Assembly: GCA_930367215.1 (NCBI GenBank) | Contig: OV884058.1 | Span: 219,026,208-219,090,207, forward strand | DNA length: 64,000 nucleotides | Direction: 5' to 3' | Origin: Pollenia angustigena | Taxonomy: Eukaryota > Arthropoda > Insecta > Diptera > Polleniidae | Shown: positions 55,400-64,000 of the stretch, in pieces | Layout of the letters: every line of letters starts with the position of its first letter | Position numbering within the stretch: position 1 is the first letter of the stretch | The notes under the pieces: model-generated | Databases searched by the model: none | What the model was told of the DNA's origin: nothing | The model's input: only the letters and a program-made list of their open reading frames with translations | Made by a program: the position numbers and the translations under genes

Positions 55400-57140
55400 C
55401 CGGATATGCAGTGAAGCTTTAGTTAGCGAAGCCGGCGTTTGTTATACCATAGAGGAGAAAATCCTTGCGCCCGGCCGAAGGCCGGCTATGCAGAGAAGCT
55501 TTAGTTAGCGAAGCCGGTGTTTGTTATACCATAGAGTATAAAATCCTTGCGCCCGGCCGAAGGCCGGCTATGCAGAGAAGCTTTAGTTAGCGAAGCCGGT
55601 GTTTGTTATACCATAGAGTATAAAATTCTTGCACCCGGCCGAAGGCCGGCTATGCAGAGAAGCTTTAGTTATCGAAGCCGGTGTTTGTTATACCATAGAG
55701 TATAAAATCCTTGCACCCGGCCGAAGGCCGGCTATGCAGAGAAGCTTTAGTTAGCGAAGCCGGTGTTTGTTATACCATAGAGTATAAAATCCTTGCGCCC
55801 GGCCGAAGGCCGGCTATGCAGAGAAGCTTTAGTTAGCGAAGCCGGTGTTTGTTATACCATAGAGTATAAAATCCTTGCACCCGGCCGAAGGCCGGCTATG
55901 CAGAAAGCTTTAGTTAGCGAAGCCGGTGTTTGTTATACCATAGAGTATAAAATCCTTGCGCCCGGCCGAAGGCCTGCTATGCAGAGAAGCTTTAATTAGC
56001 GAAGCCGGTGTTTGTTATACCATAGAGTATGAAATCCTTGCACCCGGCCGAAGGCCGGCTATGCAGAGAAGCTTTAGTTAGCGAAGCCGGTGTTTGTTAT
56101 ACCATAGAGTATAAAATCCTTGCGCCCGGCCGAAGGCCGGCTATGCAGAGAAGCTTTAGTTAGCGAAGCCGGTGTTTGTTATACCATAGAGTATAAAATC
56201 CTTGCGCCCGGCCGAAGGCCGGCTATGCAGAGAAGCTTTAGTTAGCGAAGCCGGTGTTTGTTATACCATAGAGTATAAAATCCTTGCGCCCGGCCGAAGG
56301 CCGGCTATGCAGAGAAGCTTTAGTTAGCGAAGCCGGTGTTTGTTATACCATAGAGTATAAAATCCTTGCGCCCGGCCGAAGGCCGGCTATGCAGAGAACC
56401 TTTAGTTAGCGAAGCCGGTGTTTGTTATACCATAGAGTATAAAATCCTTGCGCCCGGCCGAAGGCCGGCTATGCAGAGAAGCTTTAGTTAGCGAAGCCGG
56501 TGTTTGTTATACCATAGAGTATAAAATCCTTGCGCCCGGCCGAAGGCCGGCTATGCAGAGAAGCTTTAGTTAGCGAAGCCGGTGTTTGTTATACCATAGA
56601 GTATAAAATCCTTGCGCCCGGCCGAAGGCCGGCTATGCAGAGAAGCTTTAGTTAGCGAAGCCGGTGTTTGTTATACCATAGAGTATATAATCCTTGCGCC
56701 CGGCCGAAGGCCGGCTATGCAGAGAAGCTTTAGTTAGCGAAGCCAGTGTTTGTTATACCATAGAGTATAAAATCCTTGCACCCGGCCGAAGGCCGGCTAT
56801 GCAGAGAAGCTTTAGTTATCGAAGCCGGTGTTTGTTATACCATAGAGTATAAAATCCTTGCGCCCGGCCGAAGGCCGGCTATGCAGAGAAGCTTTAGTTA
56901 GCGAAGCCGGTGTTTGTTATACCATAGAGTATAAAATCCTTGCGCCCGGCCGAAGGCCGGCTATGCAGAGAAGCTTTAGTTAGCGAAGCCGGTGTTTGTT
57001 ATACCATAGAGTATAAAATCCTTGCACCCGGCCGAAGGCCGGCTATGCATAGAAGCTTTAGTTAGCGAAGCCGGTGTTTGTTATACCATAGACTATAAAA
57101 TCCTTGCTTTAGTTAGCGAAGCCGGTGTTTGCTTTAGTTA
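55400..57140 (+). repeat. 82-bp satellite, about 20 copies
   Basis: CCCGGCCGAAGGCC recurs at 55470, 55552, 55634, 55716, 55798, 55880, 55961, 56043 and so on to 57027, a constant period of 82 with one 81-bp unit. Each unit has CCGGCC-GAA-GGCCGG, a 6-bp GC stem with a GAA loop, in otherwise AT-rich DNA, plus TTAGTTAGCGAAGCCGGTGT. The period is not a multiple of three, so the array is not one long ORF. The outermost units differ (IEE-coding GAGGAG instead of GAGTAT). Confidence 0.97.
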
Positions 57141-57142
57141 GC

Positions 57143-57292
57143 GAAGCCGATGTTTGTTATACCATAGAGGAGGTAATCCTTGTACCCGGCGTGCTTAAAC
57201 TGCAGGCATTTGCCATTGCAGGAGGTCAGGATATAATAAAATGCCCCATTTGTTGTCAAAATGTCGAGGACTCAATGTTAGTTTTTTGGTAA
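57143..57292 (+). pseudogene. RING-finger-like remnant at the satellite edge
   Basis: An open stretch of 49 codons reads EADVCYTIEEVILVPG, then LKLQAFAIAGGQDIIK, then CPICCQNVEDSMLVFW and a stop. 'VC---EEV-LVPCGH' followed by 'CPIC-Q-V/I----VF' is the layout of C-terminal RING fingers such as those of IAP-type E3 ligases. Here the central Cys-Gly-His and one pair of zinc ligands are lost. In another frame CLNCRHLPL is visible, suggesting small indels. The 82-bp satellite unit encodes a close variant of the first part (EAGVCYTIE, KILAPG). A captured coding segment is inferred, with its source unknown. Confidence 0.5.
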
Positions 57293-57616
57293 CCTAATAT
57301 GTAAATATTCAAGTAAAACGAATACATATATAATAAATTTCTTTGGAAGTTGTTTCATTTTTTTGGGTCTTATTTTATTTCTTTTCGATGGATTGTTTTT
57401 GGAAGTTATTTCATTAATGTCTTTAGGAGTTATTTCATTATGAAATAACCACCAAAAGTTGGGGTTTGTTTCATTTACGACTTGGAAATTATTTCATTTT
57501 TTTTGGGATTTATTTCTTTTTTCCAGTTTGGGACTTTTTTAATTTATTTTGGGATTTAATTCATTGGGAGTTATTGCACTTGGACTTATTGCACCTGGGA
57601 GTTATTGCACGGAGCC

Positions 57617-59039
57617 GTTTTAAACCTTCTGAATTTATGAATTTTTCACCAGACGCTGCAAAATACACGTCGTGTAAAAGTACCTTATTTAAAAATAATT
57701 TGCTGTCTAGTAGGGCATTCCAAGGGAAACGTTTAAAGCTTCATATTTTATAAAAAAAGCGCTTTAAGTAAAGCACTTTCGAAATTAATAAGGGATAAAT
57801 AAAAGATTTTAAAATTCATTTTATTTAATGTATTGATTTTAACAATCAAAAAGTAACAAAAGCCATACTGTTGTTTTTACCTCTCGTAGTTAATTTCCCA
57901 GCAGTAAATTTAAGAAAATAGATCCCCAAATAAATTTTGTTTCCTGTTGTAACTGAGTTTAAAGAAATCTTCTTTTGTTAAGATTAAAAATAAAGTAAAG
58001 TAAAGTAACTTCCGATTCTAAAAATAAAAAAAAAATCTGTTGATAAATAGAAACACACAGTAAATAAATAAAAATTACATCTAAACAATATATTTCATTC
58101 AACTTTTTTCCAATTGCGGTGGCTGCTTTATTTGAAAACATTTCAACACATTCTTTAATTCCCACAACCAAGCAACCAACCCACACCAGCAGTCTGCCAC
58201 AAGCTTTACAGAACGTGTATTGTTTTGCGTTTTGCAGCGAGAGGCACAGTAAGACGCATTGTGTTGTGGCGCTAAACATTGAACACCCTTATAAAAAAAA
58301 CGTCAGCTGTCAGTGGAAGAAATAGACGAGCAAGCAGTAAGAACAAATCTTTATTGCTTCAATCCATTTTGACTATATTCTCGGTAGTTGTGGCATAATA
58401 AAGATTCAGTCAGTCACTCATTGTGAAACACTTGCAACCGGCTACAAATATACACACACACACTGTCAGCATTCAACTTTTTTGTTAGAATATTTTTTTT
58501 TTATTCCTATTTTTTTACTTTTGTTCTCAAGCTAATTTGAAGGCATCAAACTTTCTTTATTTTACTTTCTATTGTATTTGGGTGAAGGTGTAGTAACTTT
58601 CGCACACACATCTTTTTGCACATGCATACCGACTCAAATAGTAATTGGAAAAAATGTTGGAAAAGAAGCTGGAGAATCTCATCTAAAATATAAAAAGCGT
58701 TCGTTGATCCAACGTAACGCTGAAATGAATTTGTGAAAAATACCGCGCTAAATAAAATCGCACCGTCTTATGTTTGATTTCTGAAGATGATGGCTGTGGT
58801 TTTTTGCAAATACTTTTGGTAGGGGTTTTAATGATGTTAAAGCTTCTGTGTAAAATAAAGCACTGAAAGCAGGAAATTCTGTTGGAAGCACACAATATTT
58901 GCAAATATTTTGATTTAATCTGAAAGGATGTATCAAATATGGAACTTCAAATTTAAGAAAAGCTGTTTGAAAAACTAATCCAAGTTTTTATTTAATTTAG
59001 CTAAAATTTTTAATTAAAAATTTTCATTTTTGAAAAAAA
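57617..59039. other. No gene seen
   Basis: AT-rich. 58090-58340 is less AT-rich and has TATAAAAA at 58290 and TCAGTG at 58310, but their 22-nt spacing is too short for a normal TATA/initiator pair. No coding frame follows. Confidence 0.4.
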
Positions 59040-59347
59040 TTTCTTATTTTCAATTAAGCGCATTTTATTTTTTAAGTTTTTTAATTTATTATATTTTTTC
59101 AATTAAGCACAAATTTGCTTAATATAGGAAATATTGTGCAAATATACAATTTGTAGGAATTTTTGTGCAAATTAACGATTTTTAGAATTCTTTGCAAATT
59201 ACCGCTTTAAAGTAAATTTTGTACAATTTTTCGATTTATGGAAAGTTTTTGCAATTTTGCCTTTTATAGAATTTGTTTGCTACTTAAAGATTTATGGATT
59301 TATTTTGGAAATTTGCGATTTGTAGGATTTTTTTGCAAATTGGCGAA

Positions 59348-59818
59348 TTATAGCAACGAACGTGAAATAAAATGTTCACCGAACTCGCCTCTCAATAAGT
59401 CCATTGTTAAGCGTGCTGTGTAGCATGTGGCACCGTCTTGTTGAAACCACGTGTCATGCAAGTCAAGCTCTTGCATTTTTGGCAAAAAAAAGTTGGATAT
59501 CGACTCACGGTAGCGCTCACCATTCACAGTTACGTTACGATTCGCATCATCTTTGAAGAAGTACAGTCCAATGATGCCACCAGCCCATAAACCGCACCAA
59601 ACTGTGACTAATTCTGGATGCATTGGTAGCTCTTGCAATGCTTCTGGCTGATCTTCACTCCAAAATCGACAATTCTGCTTATTAACGTACCCATGGAGCC
59701 AAAAATTAGCTCCGTCGCTGAACACAAGAAGCGCGCGATGAACTTTCTTAACAGAGCACGCATTTTGATAATAAAATTCAATAATTTGCAAGCGTTGTTC
59801 GTTTGTAAGACGATTCAT
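59348..59818 (-). pseudogene. mariner-type transposase with internal deletion
   Basis: A 156-codon open frame starts with an ATG just inside a TIR-like sequence: MNRLTNEQRLQIIEFYYQNA (first helix-turn-helix). It then jumps, near residue 32, to FSDGANFWLHGYVNKQNCRF, WCGLWAGGIIGLYFF and WFQQDGATCYTARLT, the catalytic region of mariner-like (SETMAR/Mos1-related) transposases including the second Asp in QQDGA. Roughly half of the usual 340-350 residues are missing between the two parts, including the first catalytic Asp region, and the C-terminus is cut after GEHFISR. It is in frame across the deletion but cannot be catalytic. Related decayed text occurs at 25.2-25.8 kb. Confidence 0.85.
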
Positions 59819-59819
59819 G

Positions 59820-59914
59820 CCCTACAAGAAATGAATGAGCGAGTAGTCACATTTTTCATTTTGGTGTTAAGAAAATAAAAAATGTGACTACTCGCTCATT
59901 CATTTCTTGTAGGG
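59820..59914. repeat. 95-bp near-perfect palindrome beside the transposase
   Basis: CCCTACAAGAAATGAATGAG and the following bases at 59820-59862 are complementary to 59872-59914. The first 37 bp from the outer end match perfectly, with one mismatch after that and a 9-nt loop. The arm is probably the transposon's terminal inverted repeat, so two TIRs stand head to head with almost nothing between them. It abuts the transposase ATG. Confidence 0.9.
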
Positions 59915-61900
59915 TGGTTAAATTATAGACCAAACTGAAGATGGTTGAAAATGTTTTTTGCAAATTGGCGATTTAAAGCAAATATTGTGGAATTTCGCTA
60001 TTTAAACATAATTTTGTACAAACTTGCGATTGATAGGAATTTTTCAGCAAATTAATTATTTTTAGAAATTATTGCAAATTAGCGATTTTTAGGAAATTTT
60101 TTAAAATTTTGCATATTTTGAAAAATTTGTAATTTACGATTCATGGAATTTTTTGGAGCAAATGTTCGATTTGTGGATTTATTTTGCAAATTTGCGATTT
60201 ATAGAATGTTTTGTGGAAATTCTATTTATAGAAGTTTCTTTTTTTAAAAAATTTGTGATTATAAGTAATTTTTCGGAATTAAGCTGTTTAAATATAATTT
60301 TGTGCAAACTTACGATGAATAGGAAGTTTTGTGCATATTTGCGCATCTTGCAAATTTGCGATTTACTCTCTATAAATTTTAATAATTTTGAGATTTATTG
60401 GGAACTTTGTGCATATTTGCAATAAACTGTCTGCTGATATTTTAAAAAAATTTGTTTTTTAATAAACTTTTGCAGAAATTTCGAGCAAATTTGTCATTTT
60501 TATAATACATTTAAAAAAAAAATTTGAGCATTACAGTAAACAAGGTTCATATTTGCGGTTAAAAGAAATTTTTGCGCAAGTCTCTTGTTAATAAAAAATG
60601 CTGTGTAAATTTGCGATTTATCATTTTTTTTGCAAGTTTGCGATTTATTTATATGAACTTTGGGGTAATTTAGCTATTTTTAGAAAATGTTCTGCATTTT
60701 GCGATTAAGAAGAGGTTTTGCGCATGCAAATAATTTCTAGAAATTATCGAGCAAATCCGCGATTCATAAGACTATTTTTTGCAATTATACGATTTATGAA
60801 AATTTTTTAACAAATTCTAAATTTTTGGGAAACTTTTTGCAAGCTTGCGATTAATCGAAAGTTTTGCCCAAGTCTTCTATTTAAAGAAAATTTTGTGCAT
60901 GTATGAGATATATAGGAAATTTTGTGCAAATTTGCGTTTTATAGAAAATGTTGTGGACTTTGCGATTAAGAAGAGGTTTTGCGCATGGGAGTTATTTCTA
61001 GAAATTATTAAGCAAATCCGCTATTCATAAGACTATTTTTTGCAACTTTACGATTTACGAAAAGCTCTTAACAAATTTGAGATTTCTGGGAAACTTTTTG
61101 CAAGCTTGCGATTAATCGAAAGTTTTGCCCAAGTCTGCTTTTTAAAAAAAACTTTGTGAATGTATGCGTTTTATAGAAAATTTTGTGCAAATTTGCCTTG
61201 TATAGAAAATTTTGTGCAAATTTTTCGGCTTATTAAAAATTTTGTACAATTCTGCGTTTTATTGAAAATTTTGGTAAATTTGGCTATTAATAATAAATTT
61301 TGCGCAGTTTTAATATTTTTAGGAAATTTTGTGCAAATTTGCGATTAATAGAGAGTTTCGCACAAGCATTCTACTTATAGAAAATTTTATGTAAATTTGT
61401 GTTTTATATGCATTTTTTGGACATTGATTTAAATAAAAAAATTTGCGCAATTTTAATATTTATGAAAAAAATTTACGATTTATTAACAATTTTGACAGAT
61501 ATTTTATTTTCAGGAAATTTTGCACAAATTTTTTTTTTTTTTTGAAAGAAAAACTGAGCAAATTTGCTAGCTATAGAAAATTTTACGCATATTTCCTATT
61601 TCTAGAAACTTTTACATAAACTTACCATATCTTTTACTTTTTTTTTGTTAGTTGCTTTTACTTGTTTTTTTTTTAATAACATTTTGTGCAAATTTGATAT
61701 TAGTTCAAATTTTGCACATTATTATATATTGAGTAAATTTTGCTCATATTTGCAGGTTTTTAAATTTTACTCAGATCTGTTACTAGAATTGTTTTCACAA
61801 ATTCGATAATTTTAGAAAATTTTGCGCAAATCAGCGTTTTTAAAAAAGTTTTAAGCAAATTTGCTTAAAAAATTATCTTATAATTTTATTCTTATAAATT

Positions 61901-64000
61901 ATTAAATAAAATTTTATGTACATAGTATATGCAAATAATTTTTTTTTTTACTGAAGTTTTCTGTGACTTAAGAATTAAACTCCCTTGAAAACAGTTAAGA
62001 GCACTTAGAAAATTAAAAAACTCTTTTGCACCCAATCAGTTGTATAAACTTTTTTACAGTAACAGGCCAATGACTTCTTATCAGGCCCTACAATAGAAAA
62101 AAAAAACTATTTACTATTTTGCTAATCAAAAAGTATTTAATGTTCTTTATCGAGTTAAGAAAGACTGATAAGGCATTTGTTAAAACCTAAAACCACTGAC
62201 AAGTGTAGCAAATAAAGTTCTACCACAACCACAAAGAATGCTTTAACACGTTCATAGTTCATGTTTGCTACGATTTTGCTGTGGTTCTTTTAATTTTAAC
62301 AGTTACAAATGAGAACATCCACTCCAGCTCTCAGTTACGCACTCATATGTTTGGTAAATTAACATTTATTTCTTGATATTTACTTTTGTTTTTCGTTGCT
62401 TTTTCGAAATAAAGTACAAGTTTAAGCTTAAACATGTCAGAGGTAATGAAACTTTATTATACAATAATGTTTGGTTTCTTTCTTTTTTTTTTGTTAATTT
62501 TTGTTCTTTTTCACTTTGCTGACTTAATTTATATGAATTTATGGGTGAAAGTTTAAAGATATGGGAGTGTTTATTAGGGTTGACTATGAAAAAATAATCG
62601 ATCTCAAGATGTGAAATAAAGTTGAGATGCCATTAAATGTTATAAACATATGTACATATGTGCGTTCTAAAAAACACAGAAGGATACACTCTCAACTAAT
62701 ATCAATTTCAATATCCCTTTAAATCGAAATTGAAGCCTTTGCTATATCCAAGCCTTGACAAAAAGCGTATTTAAGGAACTAGAATCTTAAATTTGCTTTG
62801 GAATGTCTTTTATTTGTTTCTCTCTTTTTGGGATCTCTTCCCTATTAAGACGAGCACAAGTACAAATGTGTCTTAAATGTAATATTTCTTTTCTACTGTA
62901 AAAAGTTCTTCTTGCTAAATTTTGTTTACGAGCATTGCGAGGAAATTGAATATAAATTATAATTTAATAATTTCTCATTTTGCTTCAATTAAAAAATAAA
63001 TTTTGTAGATTATTAAGACGATGCTGAAGATATTAAATAAAATATAACCCATTTAATTTGTTGAAAATTAAAAGAGTTTTGCCAGACTAATAAAATTCAA
63101 AAGCCGTAAAGATAAGCAAAAGATAAACCATCTATTTTATACAAAAAGAATCTACACGCAGAAAAAACATGTTTAAGGGAAATTATATTTTAAGCACGAC
63201 ATACTGTGGTTGGATTTCAATGATACCCTTGTTTGTCAATAGCCAAGTAATGGTTAAATATGATCTTAATATCGACCCCTTTGCGCGAAATTATCGCATG
63301 TTACAAAAACCAAATTTTACAGGAGAGCCATTTTTATACTTTTCTCCGCTATCACTTGCAATATAAATATGAAAATATACATTAAATTTTTGGAGCAACG
63401 AAGTGGAATTCGCCTACAATCACCCCTATCGTGAATAACAAGTGGAATTTTTGTTCCCATGAAATTTTCATTCCCCTTGAAGGGAAAAAAGCAATCGTGA
63501 ATCTCATGTGAAAAAATTTTCACGCTATCAGTTCCAGTGCATGTAAAAAAAGAAGAAAGATTAAGAAAATTTAAAATCAATGAAATTTTTGTTAAAAAAT
63601 ATACAAGTATATATTTTAAAGAAAAGATAAAATTATAACGCAAAATATTTAGTATTGGAGGGATAGTTTGGTTACAACGTTAGTTTTTTGCACTTTTTAA
63701 ATTTAATGTAGTAAAATATTTTCCAAAATTCTGTCACCAAGTCAATCGAATGCTTTACAAATCCGCAAGCAATCGTCCTGTTGTTTTGCATTTTATTGAG
63801 CAATATATCGGTTTATAACTTTTTAACTTTATTAATCCATAATATTCGATTTATAGGAGGAACTTCTTACATACATGTTCTGTTCCCTAGCAAAAATAAA
63901 GTGAGAAAATCTAAGGGAAATGTGAACAAATTACGAGGGAAACAATTTTTCACGATAAGGGGAATTTTTTCCCGTGAACATTTTTTCACGTTATTATTCT
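61901..64000. other. No gene seen; possible MITE entering at the right edge
   Basis: AT-rich. From about 63400, words such as TTCCC(C)TTGAAGGGAAA, GTGAAAAAATTTTCACG and CACGATAAGGGGAA recur up to the end of the window. This suggests an inverted-repeat element whose other boundary lies outside. Confidence 0.35.

Larger units (their letters stand above)
54958..57616. mobile_element. 2.66-kb TIR DNA transposon carrying a satellite array
   Basis: Ends GGCTCCGTGCAATAACTCCC... and its exact complement form an inverted repeat of about 35 bp. Both sides are flanked by GTTTTAAAC (54949-54957, 57617-57625), consistent with a 9-bp target duplication. Inside each end, words GGGAGTTATTTCATT and AATGAAATAACTCC recur many times as palindromes. 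The centre is the 82-bp satellite and a RING-like remnant. A 9-bp duplication would suit MULE-like or Merlin-like elements, but TTTTAAA alone (7 bp) is also possible, so the superfamily is open. No transposase is seen. Confidence 0.8.
59040..61900 (+). repeat. Degenerate A+T satellite (TTTGCGATTTATAGGAAATTTTGTGCAAA-like unit)
   Basis: Words such as GCGATTTATAG, GAAATTTTGTGCAAA and TTTGCGATTAA recur every 30-45 bp for 2.8 kb. Units have diverged heavily and vary in length. A longer block with AAGAGGTTTTGCGCATG is duplicated (about 60710-60880 and 60965-61140). Frequent open frames here are by-products of the repeat. The mariner fragment at 59348-59914 interrupts it. Confidence 0.8.

Noticed and set aside
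55793..55999. Repetitive protein encoded by the satellite
   Set aside because: The period of 82 is not divisible by three. The open frame exists only across the one 81-bp unit.
55400..57140. CRISPR-like array
   Set aside because: The 82-bp units are contiguous and near-identical with no unique spacers, and the window is eukaryotic.
58290..58315. Host gene promoter (TATAAAAA followed by TCAGTG)
   Set aside because: The spacing of 22 nt is too short and no coding sequence or splice pattern follows.
60153..61348. Several 60-90-codon open frames with repeated NLRF/CAYLR text
   Set aside because: By-products of the degenerate A+T satellite.

Overview
This is AT-rich eukaryotic DNA, most likely from a higher fly (Brachycera). 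The inference rests on the transposon families seen: a DINE-1/mini-me-type element with GTCY repeats, piggyBac and hAT remnants, mariner-like transposase pieces, Helitrons, and a Gypsy/mdg3-like retrotransposon with an apparent tRNA-Leu primer site. I recognise no host protein-coding exon, rRNA, functional tRNA or CRISPR array. The window reads as a gene desert or a very large intron filled with layers of mobile DNA.

Layout. 0-6 kb: DINE 3' fragment, small inverted-repeat elements (MITEs), a piggyBac-type MITE inside another MITE, and a hAT transposase remnant. 9-15 kb: an 859-bp palindromic element, a short dispersed repeat, and a decayed piggyBac-like transposase with one intact TTAA/CCC end. 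15-25 kb: several members of a MITE family that I define here ('TATCG family'), one of which holds tandem Penelope-like terminal repeats with hammerhead ribozyme motifs. 25-34 kb: mariner remnants, a 2.9-kb inverted repeat, a four-deep nest (Helitron > MITE > MITE > tRNA-derived SINE), and a full-length DINE-like element. 36-38.4 kb: a Harbinger-type MITE and an inverted-plus-tandem Penelope-like array with more hammerhead motifs. 40.2-46.2 kb: a complete, apparently coding-intact LTR retrotransposon. 46.5-51 kb: two related Helitrons in opposite orientation, one carrying a broken Pif1-like helicase. 53-57.6 kb: an 11-bp minisatellite, another TATCG element, and a 2.66-kb TIR element whose centre is a 20-copy 82-bp satellite ending in a RING-finger-like remnant. 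59-62 kb: a degenerate A+T satellite interrupted by an internally deleted mariner-type transposase next to a near-perfect palindrome.

How the parts work together. Only the LTR element at 40.2-46.2 kb looks able to make its own proteins. Its Gag has SAP, coiled-coil and zinc-knuckle regions. Its Pol has protease, RT, RNase H and a D,D35E integrase, and is joined to Gag by a textbook -1 frameshift signal (TTTAAAC, 7-nt spacer, stem-loop). The LTRs differ at about 7 of 415 positions by my hand count. Everything else is non-autonomous or decayed.

The most noteworthy observations are: (1) seven TATCG elements that keep three short blocks at fixed distances from their ends while the 21 bases between the first two blocks differ strongly between elements but stay paired within each element; (2) hammerhead ribozyme cores in two groups of Penelope-like terminal repeats; (3) a satellite array grown inside a DNA transposon, apparently from part of a RING-coding segment; (4) the compact frameshift signal. 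Boundaries and repeat counts were read by eye, with no alignment or database search.
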